Assembly: GCF_032164335.1 (NCBI RefSeq)
Contig: NZ_CP134152.1
Location: 3,596,001-3,660,000, forward strand
Direction: 5' to 3'
From: Winslowiella toletana
GTDB taxonomy: Bacteria > Pseudomonadota > Gammaproteobacteria > Enterobacterales > Enterobacteriaceae
Length of the DNA stretch: 64,000 bases
Shown: one piece after another, positions 1 to 9,640 of the stretch
Position numbering within the stretch: position 1 is the stretch's first letter
Layout of the letters: every line of letters begins with the position of its first letter
Notes under the pieces: model-generated
The model's database searches: none
The model's input: the letters and a program-made list of their open reading frames with translations, nothing else
What the model was told of the DNA's origin: nothing
Position numbers and translations under genes: made by a program

Positions 1-657
1 CTGATTATCGAGGTGATTCGCAAGTCTTATCCGCAACATACCATTATCACTGAAGAGAGTGGTGAATTGCCGGGCGAAGACCAGGATGTGCAATGGGTTA
101 TCGATCCACTGGATGGCACCACCAACTTCATTAAACGTTTACCACACTTCTCTGTTTCTATCGCCGTACGCATTAAAGGCCGTACCGAAGTGGCTGTGGT
201 TTACGATCCAATGCGTAATGAACTGTTCAGCGCAGTGCGCGGCCAGGGTACCCAGTTAAATGGCTACCGTCTGCGTGGCGGCACCGCTCGCGACCTCGAT
301 GGCACTATTCTGGCCACCGGTTTCCCGTTCAAACTGAAGCAGCACGCCACACCATTTATCAACATCGTTGGCAAACTGTTCACACAGTGTGCAGACTTCC
401 GTCGTACCGGTTCGGCTGCGCTGGATCTGGCTTACGTTGCGGCAGGTCGTGTTGATGGTTACTTTGAAATCGGCCTGAAGCCATGGGATTTCGCCGCGGG
501 CGAACTGCTGGTGCGTGAAGCCGGTGGTCTGGTAACCGACTTTGTTGGCGGCCACAACTATCTCTCTTCCGGTAATATCGTTGCCGGTAATCCACGCGTA
601 GTTAAAGCCCTGCTGGCGAATATGCGTGATGAACTGAGCGAAGCGCTGAAGCGTTAA
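1..657 (+). CDS. suhB: Inositol-1-monophosphatase SuhB, 3' part
   Basis: The frame is open from base 1, so the gene is cut by the window edge; 218 residues remain, against about 267 for the whole E. coli protein. The Mg-dependent phosphatase motifs are visible: EESGE near window residue 18, DPLDGTTN from residue 35, and WDFAAG towards the C-terminus. The family hydrolyses inositol monophosphate. In enterobacteria SuhB also joins the rRNA antitermination complex. The gene ends ten bases before a strong hairpin and converges on the metal-exporter gene. No upstream sequence is present, so its promoter and start cannot be judged. Confidence 0.95.
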   Translation: MIIEVIRKSYPQHTIITEESGELPGEDQDVQWVIDPLDGTTNFIKRLPHFSVSIAVRIKGRTEVAVVYDPMRNELFSAVRGQGTQLNGYRLRGGTARDLDGTILATGFPFKLKQHATPFINIVGKLFTQCADFRRTGSAALDLAYVAAGRVDGYFEIGLKPWDFAAGELLVREAGGLVTDFVGGHNYLSSGNIVAGNPRVVKALLANMRDELSEALKR

Positions 658-666
658 TTCGTTACG

Positions 667-692
667 TGCGGGCCAGTAACTGCTGGCCCGCA
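667..692. terminator. Hairpin between suhB and the NicO gene
   Basis: A perfect 10-bp inverted repeat (TGCGGGCCAG / CTGGCCCGCA, 6-nt loop) fills the gap between two convergent genes. On the plus strand it is followed a few bases on by an A-rich stretch rather than a clean T tract. It probably ends transcription from both sides. Confidence 0.6.
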
Positions 693-695
693 GAC

Positions 696-1697
696 TTAAA
701 AAATTCGACGTATCCCACCAGACATCGCCGGTTGAGCGGTTTGCCATAAGATAATACCCGCGACAATTAACACCACACCGCCTGCCAGACCGAGACTTTG
801 CAGCGCCACTTTTTGCCAGCCAGCGGTAGCCGAATGACGGCTCAATCTGATCGCCAGTGCGCGTGAGCTTTGCACCAGCAATGCCATCGTCGAGACGGTC
901 ACCGCGGTTCCCAGCGCCATTGCCACTGCCGATAACACTCCCCACAGATAGACACCGATGACCTTAGAAAACAGTAGCATCATTATTGCACCGGAACAGG
1001 GGCGCAACCCCATCGACAGCACAACTACCGCTTTAGTTTTCCAGCCCACTGCCTGCGCCAGCATCGCACTGTCAGGAACATGCTGATGGCCACAGCCGCA
1101 ATTGGCATGATGAGCATGATCGGCGGCGCGGATGGCGGAGATTTTCAGCGTTGTAACCGGCGGGCGCAACAGCGACCACAGCTTGCGCAATGCCCGTAGC
1201 GACAGCCATGCACCCAGCACGATCACCATCAGGTAGCTACCTTTTTCCAGCCAGTAACTGCTGAGATGAAGCTGGCGCGATGAGAGTTTCAGCACCACTA
1301 GCATCACTGTAACCAGCGCAATCGCCATGAATCCCTGCACAATGGCCGCTGCCAGCGTCAGCTGCAGACTGGTTTTCACTTTAGTCGGATGGGTGGCTAA
1401 AAAAGTGGCGATGACCACTTTGCCATGGCCGGGGCCCGCCGCGTGCAAAATGCCATACAGCAGGCTGAATCCAATAAGCGCCAGACCAGCCTGATGAGGA
1501 TTTAATGCCACCTGCTGTAGCAGTGCGGTCAATTGCTGGTGCAGAATTTTCTGCCACTGCACGCTCTGTAATAACAGCTGCGGCCACTGCTGCCATAGCC
1601 AGCCTGCGGCGATAATCAGCACCAGCACCAGCAGCAGCAATGGCCAGACGCTCAGCCAGCGCCGTCCCGTTTTACCCGGCAGCTTATTCACTGACAT
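696..1697 (-). CDS. NicO-family nickel/cobalt (or zinc) exporter
   Basis: This 333-residue membrane protein has about seven hydrophobic segments and the NicO-family feature HAAGPGHGK in an early helix. A histidine/cysteine-rich loop (HAHHANCGCGHQH, near residues 194-206) between helices is typical of RcnA-like divalent metal permeases. It likely exports Ni/Co or moves Zn; the substrate cannot be told from sequence. Its start overlaps the end of the upstream DUF1007 gene by 10 bases, so the two are translated as an operon. The pair sits between suhB and csiE, where E. coli has other genes, so it is a lineage-specific insertion in a conserved neighbourhood. Confidence 0.85.
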   Translation of the reverse strand: MSVNKLPGKTGRRWLSVWPLLLLVLVLIIAAGWLWQQWPQLLLQSVQWQKILHQQLTALLQQVALNPHQAGLALIGFSLLYGILHAAGPGHGKVVIATFLATHPTKVKTSLQLTLAAAIVQGFMAIALVTVMLVVLKLSSRQLHLSSYWLEKGSYLMVIVLGAWLSLRALRKLWSLLRPPVTTLKISAIRAADHAHHANCGCGHQHVPDSAMLAQAVGWKTKAVVVLSMGLRPCSGAIMMLLFSKVIGVYLWGVLSAVAMALGTAVTVSTMALLVQSSRALAIRLSRHSATAGWQKVALQSLGLAGGVVLIVAGIILWQTAQPAMSGGIRRIF

Positions 1698-2350
1698 ATC
1701 AGCGTCACCGTCTGGGCAAACTGACGGCCGAGATCCATATCTTCTGGTGGCGCATCGGCTTTATCCAGCGCCAATGCATAAGCTTTCATCGAAGCGCTGG
1801 GTTTCGGCGTTTTTAAGCTCAGCTTGCAGTGCTCCTGCCAGCCTTCAGGTAATTTCAGCGATTTTTCGTCGTCGTAAAACATATCTACAAAGTAAGTAGG
1901 ATCAAAGGTCAGAAAAGTGTAGGTCTGCCCCTTCACCTTTTGCGGCTCGGCCAGCGGCAGTACAAAAGTTAACACTGCCTGATGCCCTTCACGCGTCAGA
2001 TGATACTCAGTGGGCAGATTTTCAAACTTCACCGGCTTGCCGTCGTGCCAAATCTCGGTGAAATAGTGTTGGCCTAAAACATTAGCCATCACTTCCGCCG
2101 CCAGCTTCTTCCACACTTCCGAACCAGGCTTTGCATCTCCGGCATCGTACAGCAGGTCAGCGGAGGTGATTTCATCCATCTTCCACACCATCAGTAATCC
2201 ATTCAGGGTATCCGGCTGTTTGCTTACCAGCGTAGTGTTGACCGAGATAAAGCTATGTGGATGTGCCCAGACAACCGGCGCAAACAACGCCATGATAATG
2301 CCCAGAGTGCGCGACAGCTTAGTGTTATAATGTAACAAAATCCAGTTCAT
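1688..2350 (-). CDS. DUF1007 family periplasmic protein
   Basis: A 220-residue protein with a signal peptide: a hydrophobic stretch at about residues 14-29 ends in VWA, followed by HPHSF, the characteristic mature N-terminus of DUF1007 proteins. Members are regularly paired with NicO metal permeases, and here the two genes overlap by 10 bases. The histidine-leading mature N-terminus could bind metal and hand it to the exporter, which is inference. The chosen ATG has AGGAAAG seven bases upstream. No catalytic motif is evident. Confidence 0.85.
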   Translation of the reverse strand: MNWILLHYNTKLSRTLGIIMALFAPVVWAHPHSFISVNTTLVSKQPDTLNGLLMVWKMDEITSADLLYDAGDAKPGSEVWKKLAAEVMANVLGQHYFTEIWHDGKPVKFENLPTEYHLTREGHQAVLTFVLPLAEPQKVKGQTYTFLTFDPTYFVDMFYDDEKSLKLPEGWQEHCKLSLKTPKPSASMKAYALALDKADAPPEDMDLGRQFAQTVTLICQ

Positions 2351-2473
2351 CCGCTTTCCTGATTAAAAATTCTGTGACCCGCCTAAAACGTCTGAAGAAA
2401 AAACGGCCGTATCCCACGCGATGTAACGCTTTTTGTCTACTCTTAGCTCTGTTATGACCAACTGGAATAGCGA

Positions 2474-3745
2474 ATGATGCGTGATGCGCCACCTTCTGCA
2501 CCTCTCTTCTCCGGTTCACAGCGTCGTTGCCATCTGCTATTAGCACTTTATCTGCCTGATTCTGCGGTTACACTCGATTCACTCTGCCAGCTGAATGGCG
2601 TGGATCGGCAGCTTGCCCGGCAAGATATAGCCGAGGTTGGAGAAGAAATCCAGCGCTATCATCAGCTTGATATTCATCCTCTTCACGATGGCAGCTATCA
2701 GCTTAAGGGCGCTGAACTGGATCTCCGCCTGTGCCTGCTGCACTGGCTACGCCGTGCATTGCGACAGTCACCGGCGTTTGTCGAACAGCAGTTTGCCCCG
2801 GCTATTCGCCAATGGCTGAAAACGCGGCAGATTGAAAAAGCCGTCTGTGACGAGAAAAATTTGCAGGCGCTGATACAGCACTGCGCAGGCCGACTTAACC
2901 GTTGCTTTACCGAGCGCGATCGCCAACTGTTGCAGCTTTTTATGCAGTTTTCCCTCTGCCAACAAAGCTATGCTGATTTTACCCCAAGCCAACAGCAGTG
3001 GCTGGCCAGCAAAGCTGAACGGCTGGCGGCCGAAGATGTGGTCATACACTGGCAGAAGCGCTGCCGCACCGCGCCACATCCTAATGAAATCGATTTTTAT
3101 GCCCTGTTATTCAGCATCCTGCACGCGCCGACTATCGATAACATCCGGCATGAAAATGAGCGCCAGCTGATGCAGTCAGTACGGCAGTTAATTGAGCGTT
3201 TTCAGACGCTGTCCGGCAAGCAATTTGGCGATGAGCATGGGCTGAGCAGTCAGTTGTATACCCATCTGGCCCAGGCGCTCGACCGCAGCCATTTTTCTAT
3301 TGGTATCGACAATACGTTGACCGAAGAGATTATCCGGCTTTATCCGCGCCTGCTGCGCACCACCTGCCGCGCCATGGCACCCTTCGAAGCTGATTATGAC
3401 GTCCATTTTTCGCCACAGGAATCCGGGCTGATTGCGATTATTTTTGGTGCCTGGCTAATGCAGGAAAGCGTCATGCAGGAAAAACAGGTGTTACTGCTGA
3501 CCGGTAATAATCACCAGCTTGAGCAGGAAATTGAGCAGCAACTGCGCGAACTGACGCTGTTGCCGTTGAATATCAAATATCAGGATATGCATGAATTTCA
3601 GCGCGATGGCGCGCCGAAGGAGATAACACTGGTGATCTCACCTTACGCCACCCCACTGCCGCTCTTCTCACCACCGCTAATTCATGCGGAATTGCCGCTG
3701 AGTGAAACTCAGCAGCATCGTATCCAGTCTTTACTTGAGGCCTGA
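2474..3745 (+). CDS. csiE: Stationary-phase protein CsiE
   Basis: A 423-residue protein matching E. coli CsiE in length and in its conserved C-terminal stretch (ESGLIAIIFGAWLMQE, then EQQLRELTLLPLNIKY). CsiE is a stationary-phase-inducible protein with PRD-like regulatory domains (PTS regulation domains, as in BglG-type regulators). Its target is not established. Two adjacent ATG codons open the frame. The 3' end overlaps the convergent hcaT gene by 15 bases, so the stops of the two genes lie inside one another. In E. coli the gene responds to cAMP-CRP; no convincing CRP site was picked out here. Confidence 0.92.
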   Translation: MMRDAPPSAPLFSGSQRRCHLLLALYLPDSAVTLDSLCQLNGVDRQLARQDIAEVGEEIQRYHQLDIHPLHDGSYQLKGAELDLRLCLLHWLRRALRQSPAFVEQQFAPAIRQWLKTRQIEKAVCDEKNLQALIQHCAGRLNRCFTERDRQLLQLFMQFSLCQQSYADFTPSQQQWLASKAERLAAEDVVIHWQKRCRTAPHPNEIDFYALLFSILHAPTIDNIRHENERQLMQSVRQLIERFQTLSGKQFGDEHGLSSQLYTHLAQALDRSHFSIGIDNTLTEEIIRLYPRLLRTTCRAMAPFEADYDVHFSPQESGLIAIIFGAWLMQESVMQEKQVLLLTGNNHQLEQEIEQQLRELTLLPLNIKYQDMHEFQRDGAPKEITLVISPYATPLPLFSPPLIHAELPLSETQQHRIQSLLEA

Positions 3746-4888
3746 CGTTTTCGCGGCCACCTTCGGACGCAGGAACAGTGCCGGTAGCACCACCAGCGCC
3801 ATAACCCAGAACACGCCGCCCTGCAGGTGCTGGAACAATACACCGCACACCATGGTCATCACCGCAATTCCGCCGCCCATCGCCAGCGCCGAATAGACCG
3901 CCTGCAAACGAATAACTTCACTGCCCTGACGCGCGGCGATAAAGCGCATCGCGGCTAAATGACAAACGGTGAAGCTGCCACAGTGCAGCAGCTGCGCCAC
4001 GATTAGCCACGGCAGCGCGGTGGTTGCCCCCATCACACTCCAGCGCACCAGCGCGCATACCGCCGACAGTAGCAGCAGGTCGCGCGCGCTCCAGCGGCGG
4101 AACAGCCGCCCACTGGAGGCAAAGATAATGATTTCCGCCACTACACCCAGCGACCATAAATAGCCGACGGTACTGGCAGAGTAACCGGCCTCTTGCCAGT
4201 AAATAGCGCTGAAGCCGTAATAGGCCGCATGTGCGCCCTGTAGCAGCGTGACACAGAGTAAAAAACGCCACACCGCATTCTCTTTCAGCATGGTCAGCCA
4301 GACTTGCCAGCCGGCATGTTCACCCTGCCGGGTTTCCCCCACCGGCATTACCGCGGGTTTAATCATCATTCCGCTGAACAGGCTGACGACGCCAATCATC
4401 AACAGCATCAGTATCGCCTGCGATGACCAGGCGCTGACCAGCACGCCGGTCAGCGCTGAACTGACGACAAACGCCAGCGATCCCCACAGCCGCACCGGCC
4501 CGTACACCAGCGAGATTTGTTGTTGCCAGGTGGCAGCCAGTGCGTCACTGAGCGGCACTAATGGCGAGAAAAACAGGTTAAAGCCTATCATCACCAGCAA
4601 CAGCCAGACCCAACCAGCGCTGATCCAGAACCCCAGCACAAACAGCGCAGTTAACAGTGCCAGCAGGCGCAGCGCGGTAACTAACTGAGAGGGATTTTTA
4701 ACCTGGGAGGCGATAAGCAAGCTACCGACAAAACGCGCAATCATTCCGGCGCCAAGCAGTAAGCCGATTTTTTCCGCTTCAAGCCCGGTGCCTTTCAGCC
4801 AGACGGCCCAGAAAGGTAAGTAGACACCATAAGCGAAGAAATATGTGAAGTAGGCCAGACCCAGCCAGTATGCAGAACGGATTGCCAT
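3731..4888 (-). CDS. hcaT: MFS transporter HcaT (3-phenylpropionate-type permease)
   Basis: A 12-helix major facilitator of about 385 residues that follows E. coli HcaT closely, including LGLAYFTYFFAYGVYLPFW at the N-terminus and LLQGAHAAYYGFSAIYW in the second half. HcaT is annotated as a 3-phenylpropionate/H+ symporter of the LacY/NupG-like subgroup. No hca catabolic genes are in view, so the real substrate here is open. An ATG 42 bases further upstream exists, but the start at 4888 has GGAGGG just before it and matches the family N-terminus. It converges on csiE with a 15-bp overlap. Confidence 0.9.
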   Translation of the reverse strand: MAIRSAYWLGLAYFTYFFAYGVYLPFWAVWLKGTGLEAEKIGLLLGAGMIARFVGSLLIASQVKNPSQLVTALRLLALLTALFVLGFWISAGWVWLLLVMIGFNLFFSPLVPLSDALAATWQQQISLVYGPVRLWGSLAFVVSSALTGVLVSAWSSQAILMLLMIGVVSLFSGMMIKPAVMPVGETRQGEHAGWQVWLTMLKENAVWRFLLCVTLLQGAHAAYYGFSAIYWQEAGYSASTVGYLWSLGVVAEIIIFASSGRLFRRWSARDLLLLSAVCALVRWSVMGATTALPWLIVAQLLHCGSFTVCHLAAMRFIAARQGSEVIRLQAVYSALAMGGGIAVMTMVCGVLFQHLQGGVFWVMALVVLPALFLRPKVAAKTSGLK

Positions 4889-4954
4889 TTTCCCTCCGAC
4901 AATGAGGGCATCACTTTGGCAGACAGGCATTTAATAAGCAATCAGCAAAAAAAA

Positions 4955-4976
4955 ACGGGGCACAAAATGCCCCGTT
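4955..4976 (-). terminator. Terminator of glyA
   Basis: An inverted repeat (AACGGGGC / GCCCCGTT, loop ACAAAAT) lies just after glyA and is followed on the minus strand by a run of nine T. This is a textbook intrinsic terminator. Confidence 0.9.
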
Positions 4977-5010
4977 AACTCTGTTTATTGCCAGACCGGC
5001 AGCGATTTAC

Positions 5011-6264
5011 TCAGGCGTAAACCGGGAAGCGCGCGCAGATTTCCAGTACTTTCTGCTTAACGCGTTCGATATTGGCTTCATCGTTGATATTGTCGAGAAT
5101 ATCAACAATCCAGCCAGCCAGCTCACGCACTTCAGCTTCTTTGAAGCCGCGACGGGTCACGGAAGGTGAACCAATGCGGATACCGGAAGTGACAAACGGG
5201 CTTTTCGGATCGTTAGGCACGCTGTTTTTGTTAACCGTGATATTCGCGCGACCCAGCGCAGCATCCGCTTCTTTACCGGTCAGGTTTTTATCAACCAGGT
5301 CCAGCAGGAACAGATGGTTATGCGTACCGCCGGAAACCACGTTGTAGCCACGCTCCAGGAACACGTCAACCATCGCTTTGGCGTTTTTAGCAACCTGCTG
5401 CTGATAAACCTTAAACTCAGGCTCCATCGCTTCTTTCAGCGCTACCGCTTTACCGGCAATCACGTGCATCAGCGGGCCGCCCTGTCCACCAGGGAACACA
5501 GCAGAGTTCAGTTTCTTGTACAGTTCTTCGTCGCCGCCTTTCGCCAGAATCAGGCCGCCACGCGGGCCTGCCAGCGTTTTGTGGGTGGTGGTGGTAACGA
5601 TATGAGCGTGAGGAATCGGGTTAGGATAGACGCCTGCCGCAATCAGACCCGCAACGTGTGCCATATCCACAAACAGATAGGCACCGATGCTGTCGGCGAT
5701 TTCACGCATTTTTGCCCAGTCGCAGACGCCAGAGTAAGCAGAGAAACCACCGATGATCATTTTCGGTTTATGTTTCTGCGCCTGTGCCGCCAGCTCTTCG
5801 TAATCGATTTGGCCAGTTTCGTCGATGCCGTAAGGCACCACGTTGTACAGTTTACCGGACAGGTTAACCGGGGAACCGTGGGTCAGGTGACCACCGTGCG
5901 CCAGATTCATACCAAGAATGGTGTCGCCTGGCTGCAACAGCGCAGTGTAGACCGCGAAGTTAGCCTGCGAACCTGAGTGCGGCTGCACGTTGGCGTAATC
6001 AGCACCAAACAGCTCTTTTGCACGATCAATCGCCAGTTGCTCGACGATATCAACATACTCGCAGCCGCCGTAGTAACGTTTGCCCGGATACCCTTCGGCG
6101 TATTTGTTAGTCAGCTGTGAACCTTGCGCCTGCATAACACGCGGGCTGGTGTAGTTTTCAGAAGCAATCAGCTCAATGTGCTCTTCCTGACGCACTTTCT
6201 CTTGCTCCATCGCCTGCCACAACTCGGCATCATAATCGGCAATGTTCATATCACGCTTTAACAT
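5011..6264 (-). CDS. glyA: Serine hydroxymethyltransferase
   Basis: A 417-residue PLP enzyme, nearly identical to E. coli GlyA in length and sequence. It converts serine and tetrahydrofolate to glycine and 5,10-methylene-THF, the main source of one-carbon units. The PLP lysine lies in [14 protein letters not shown] at about residue 229. The start at 6264 is chosen over an ATG two codons upstream because AGGAG sits at the right distance and the family begins MLKR(E/D)MNIADYD. The gene is monocistronic with its own terminator. A PurR-like operator lies about 115-130 bases upstream. Confidence 0.98.
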   Translation of the reverse strand: MLKRDMNIADYDAELWQAMEQEKVRQEEHIELIASENYTSPRVMQAQGSQLTNKYAEGYPGKRYYGGCEYVDIVEQLAIDRAKELFGADYANVQPHSGSQANFAVYTALLQPGDTILGMNLAHGGHLTHGSPVNLSGKLYNVVPYGIDETGQIDYEELAAQAQKHKPKMIIGGFSAYSGVCDWAKMREIADSIGAYLFVDMAHVAGLIAAGVYPNPIPHAHIVTTTTHKTLAGPRGGLILAKGGDEELYKKLNSAVFPGGQGGPLMHVIAGKAVALKEAMEPEFKVYQQQVAKNAKAMVDVFLERGYNVVSGGTHNHLFLLDLVDKNLTGKEADAALGRANITVNKNSVPNDPKSPFVTSGIRIGSPSVTRRGFKEAEVRELAGWIVDILDNINDEANIERVKQKVLEICARFPVYA

Positions 6265-6378
6265 CCGCATCTCCTGACTCAGCTAACTTAAAAAACGGCA
6301 GTGAATGGCCCCTCAGGGCTAAGGCCCACAGTTTAAACTGTTTTACCGGGTGATGGATAGCGTCAAACACAGCTTTTT

Positions 6379-6394
6379 ACGCAAACGATTGGCT
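6379..6394. promoter_or_regulatory. Candidate PurR operator of glyA
   Basis: The 16-mer acgcaaacgattggct keeps the left half of the PurR consensus (ACGCAAACGTTTTCGT) exactly and part of the right half. E. coli glyA is repressed by PurR from its promoter region, which fits the position. The rest of the 340-bp glyA-hmp gap holds the divergent promoters; no clear MetR dyad was found in it. Confidence 0.55.
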
Positions 6395-6552
6395 TCAATG
6401 CTGGCAAGGGTTTAATACAGTTTTTGCAAGCTTTTACTTCACGATTGTTCTTCATCACCAGTTGCGCTTTCTTCATGTCCAGTTAAATTCGTTAAGCTGA
6501 TAAAAAACCATTTTTAACCCGTGGTTATTTACAACCTGCCGCCCTTCGCTAT

Positions 6553-6575
6553 AAGATGCATTTAAAATACATCTT
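6553..6575. promoter_or_regulatory. NsrR operator of hmp
   Basis: Two 11-bp half sites, AAGATGCATTT and AAATACATCTT, are separated by one base and differ from perfect dyad symmetry at one position. This is the nitric-oxide-sensing repressor NsrR consensus. It ends 30 bases before the hmp start, where binding would block transcription until NO damages the NsrR cluster. Confidence 0.92.
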
Positions 6576-6605
6576 TAAGATTATCTCTTTGTGAGGAGTG
6601 ACACC

Positions 6606-7790
6606 ATGCTAGATGCACATACCATCGCCATCATCAAATCGACGATTCCGGCCATCGCTGCCACTGGTCCAAAACTTACCGCCCATTTTTATGACCGCAT
6701 GTTTGCCCATAACCCTGAACTGAAAGATGTGTTCAATATGAGCAATCAGCGAAATGGCGATCAGCGCGAGGCATTATTTAATGCTATCTGCGCTTATGCG
6801 ACCAACATTGAAAATTTGTCAGCAATCTTGCCGGCGGTGGAACGCATCGCGCAGAAACACGCCAGCATTAATATCCAGCCCCAGCAATACCAGATCGTCG
6901 GCCAGCATCTGCTGGCAACCATCGATGAACTGATGAGCCCGGGAAATGAGGTACTGGAAGCCTGGGGTAAAGCTTATGGCGTACTGGCGAACGTGTTTAT
7001 TCAGCGCGAAGAGGCCATTTATCAGCAGTCGGAGCAGAAACCCGGCGGCTGGCGTAATACCCGTGCATTTCGTATCAGCGCGATCAATGCTGAAAGTAGC
7101 CTGATTAACAGCTTTGTGCTGACGCCGGTCGACGGACAGCCGGTAGCCGACTATCTTCCAGGGCAATATCTTGGTATCACTATCAACGACGAGAGCTTTG
7201 AAAATCAGGAAATCCGTCAGTATTCACTGACCCGCTCTCCGGATGGCCAGAGCTATCGTATTGCGGTAAAGCGTGAGCCGATGGGCACCGTCTCTGGCTG
7301 GCTGCATCATAAAGCTCAGGTTGGCGACGTCGTTCAGCTGGCAGCGCCAGCCGGTGATTTCTTTATGGATATCAGCCCAGAGACCCCGGTAACGCTGATT
7401 TCAGCAGGCGTCGGCCAGACACCGATGCTGGCAATGCTGCATAACCTGGCTGACAATCAGCATCGCGCAGCAGTAAACTGGCTGCACGCGGCAGAAAATG
7501 GTCAGGTGCATGCGTTCAGGGATGAAGTTAACGCGCTGGGTGCCAAACTGCCCGCCTTCAACAGCCACATCTGGTATAACCAGCCTGAAGCAGCCGACAA
7601 AGGTCATTTTGACAGCGCCGGACTAATGGATATGGCTTCAACCGACGCGAATCTGGCCAGCGCTGAGATGCAGTTTTATATCTGCGGTCCGATTGGTTTT
7701 ATGCAGTTTGCGGTGAAACAGTTACTGGATGCAGGCGTGCGGTCGGCAAATATTCATTATGAAGTATTTGGCCCGCACAAAGTCGTGTAA
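6606..7790 (+). CDS. hmp: Flavohaemoprotein, nitric oxide dioxygenase
   Basis: A 394-residue protein with a globin domain (about 1-140, beginning [15 protein letters not shown]), an FAD-binding domain with the RQYSLTR motif, and an NAD(P)H domain with [10 protein letters not shown]. Hmp turns NO and O2 into nitrate using NAD(P)H, protecting against nitrosative stress in the cytoplasm. The start at 6606 is preferred to an ATG five codons upstream, because GAGGAG precedes it and the family begins MLDA. It is divergent from glyA and convergent with glnB. The NsrR box upstream indicates induction by NO. Confidence 0.97.
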   Translation: MLDAHTIAIIKSTIPAIAATGPKLTAHFYDRMFAHNPELKDVFNMSNQRNGDQREALFNAICAYATNIENLSAILPAVERIAQKHASINIQPQQYQIVGQHLLATIDELMSPGNEVLEAWGKAYGVLANVFIQREEAIYQQSEQKPGGWRNTRAFRISAINAESSLINSFVLTPVDGQPVADYLPGQYLGITINDESFENQEIRQYSLTRSPDGQSYRIAVKREPMGTVSGWLHHKAQVGDVVQLAAPAGDFFMDISPETPVTLISAGVGQTPMLAMLHNLADNQHRAAVNWLHAAENGQVHAFRDEVNALGAKLPAFNSHIWYNQPEAADKGHFDSAGLMDMASTDANLASAEMQFYICGPIGFMQFAVKQLLDAGVRSANIHYEVFGPHKVV

Positions 7791-7799
7791 TCCGGGCAC

Positions 7800-7819
7800 G
7801 GGCGGCGAGAACGCCGCCC
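7800..7819. terminator. GC-rich hairpin between hmp and glnB
   Basis: A perfect 8-bp inverted repeat (GGGCGGCG, loop AGAA, CGCCGCCC) sits between the convergent hmp and glnB genes. It has no T tract on either side. The same core, CGAGAACGCC, recurs in the hairpin at 18650-18667. Confidence 0.5.
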
Positions 7820-7826
7820 ACAAGGA

Positions 7827-8207
<381 letters not shown>

Positions 8208-8302
8208 TTAACTAGACGAGTTACGGACAGATAGCCGAATGCGGCCTGTCTCTCTGAGTGGCAGCTAAGCTAACATAACTCGATGCCGAAGCGGCATAAA
8301 AA

Positions 8303-9640
8303 CTACTCTTTAAAATCGGCGGCATCCAGCTCATGGCGCGACAGCAGCTTATAAAACTCGGTGCGATTACGCCCGGCAAGGCGAGCCGCATTTGTGACAT
8401 TGCCTTTGGTCATTTGCAGTAGTTTACGCAGGTAGTTGAGTTCAAACTGGTTACGCGCCTCGACAAAGGTCGGCAAAGCGGTATTTTCCCCTTCCAGCGC
8501 CTGCTCTACCAGCGCATCACCGATTACTGGCGAAGAAGTCAGCGCCACGCACTGCTCAATCACGTTGACCAACTGACGCACGTTACCTGGCCAGCTGGCA
8601 GCCATCAGCCGTTTCATCGCGTCGGTGGAGAAACTTCGCACCTGGGGTTTATGGCGGCTCGCCGACTGGCGCAGCAGATGATTAGCCAGCAGCGGAATAT
8701 CCTCCGCGCGCTCATGCAGTGCCGGAATACGCAGATTCACCACGTTCAGACGATAAAACAGATCTTCACGAAACTCTTTCTTCTCCATCGCTTTCGGCAG
8801 GTCGCGATGGGTAGCGGAAATAATGCGGACGTTAATCTCCAGATCGCGATTGCTGCCGAGCGGGCGCACTTTACGCTCCTGCAACACGCGCAGTAATTTA
8901 ACCTGCAACGTCTGCGGCATATCACCAATTTCATCTAAAAATAGCGTGCCGCCTTCTGCCGCCTGGAACAATCCTTCACGGGCACTGACCGCGCCGGTAA
9001 ATGCACCTTTGGCGTGACCAAACAGCTCGGACTCCAGCAGCTGCTCGGGCAGTGCGCCGCAGTTAATCGCAATAAACGCCTTTTTGGCACGCGGACTGGC
9101 AGCATGAATGGCCTGTGCCAGCACCTCTTTCCCGGTACCGCTCTGGCCGTTAATCAATACGCTGACATCCGACTGCGCCACCATCCGCGCCTGCTCCAGC
9201 AGCCTTAGCATTAGCGGGCTGCGCGTAACAATCGAATCCCGCCAGCTATCATCAGTGGCCGGTGCGCTGTGTGCCAGCGCTTCATCGATCGCTTTATACA
9301 GTGCGTCGCGATCGACCGGTTTAGTCAGAAAGCTGAATACCCCTTGCTGAGTGGCTGAGACCGCTTCTGGAATCGAACCGTGCGCGGTAAGAATAATCAC
9401 TGGCATTCCCGGATGCAGCTTCTGGATTTCACTGAACAGCGCCAACCCGTCCATTTCGTCCATGCGCAGATCGCTGATCACCAGCTCTACTTTCTCTTTG
9501 GCTAACTGGCGCAATGCCTCCGGCCCGCTGGCGGCGGTGGTTACCTGGAAGCCCTCGCTGGTCAGGCGCATCCCGAGCAGCTTGAGTAAACTCGGATCGT
9601 CATCGACCAGCAGTAAACGGGCTGATTTACCTTGAATCAT
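8303..9640 (-). CDS. glrR: Sigma-54-dependent response regulator GlrR
   Basis: A 445-residue three-domain activator. It has a receiver domain (about 1-120, phospho-acceptor Asp57 in LVISDLRM), an AAA+ domain with Walker A GQSGTGKE and the sigma-54 contact loop GAFTGA, and a C-terminal Fis-type HTH (GNVTNAARLAGRNRTEFYKLL). Phosphorylated by GlrK, it activates sigma-54 transcription of the sRNA glmY. Three candidate binding sites for it lie upstream of glmY in this window. Its start overlaps the qseG stop by 4 bases (ATGA), so the genes are translationally coupled. Confidence 0.96.
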   Translation of the reverse strand: MIQGKSARLLLVDDDPSLLKLLGMRLTSEGFQVTTAASGPEALRQLAKEKVELVISDLRMDEMDGLALFSEIQKLHPGMPVIILTAHGSIPEAVSATQQGVFSFLTKPVDRDALYKAIDEALAHSAPATDDSWRDSIVTRSPLMLRLLEQARMVAQSDVSVLINGQSGTGKEVLAQAIHAASPRAKKAFIAINCGALPEQLLESELFGHAKGAFTGAVSAREGLFQAAEGGTLFLDEIGDMPQTLQVKLLRVLQERKVRPLGSNRDLEINVRIISATHRDLPKAMEKKEFREDLFYRLNVVNLRIPALHERAEDIPLLANHLLRQSASRHKPQVRSFSTDAMKRLMAASWPGNVRQLVNVIEQCVALTSSPVIGDALVEQALEGENTALPTFVEARNQFELNYLRKLLQMTKGNVTNAARLAGRNRTEFYKLLSRHELDAADFKE

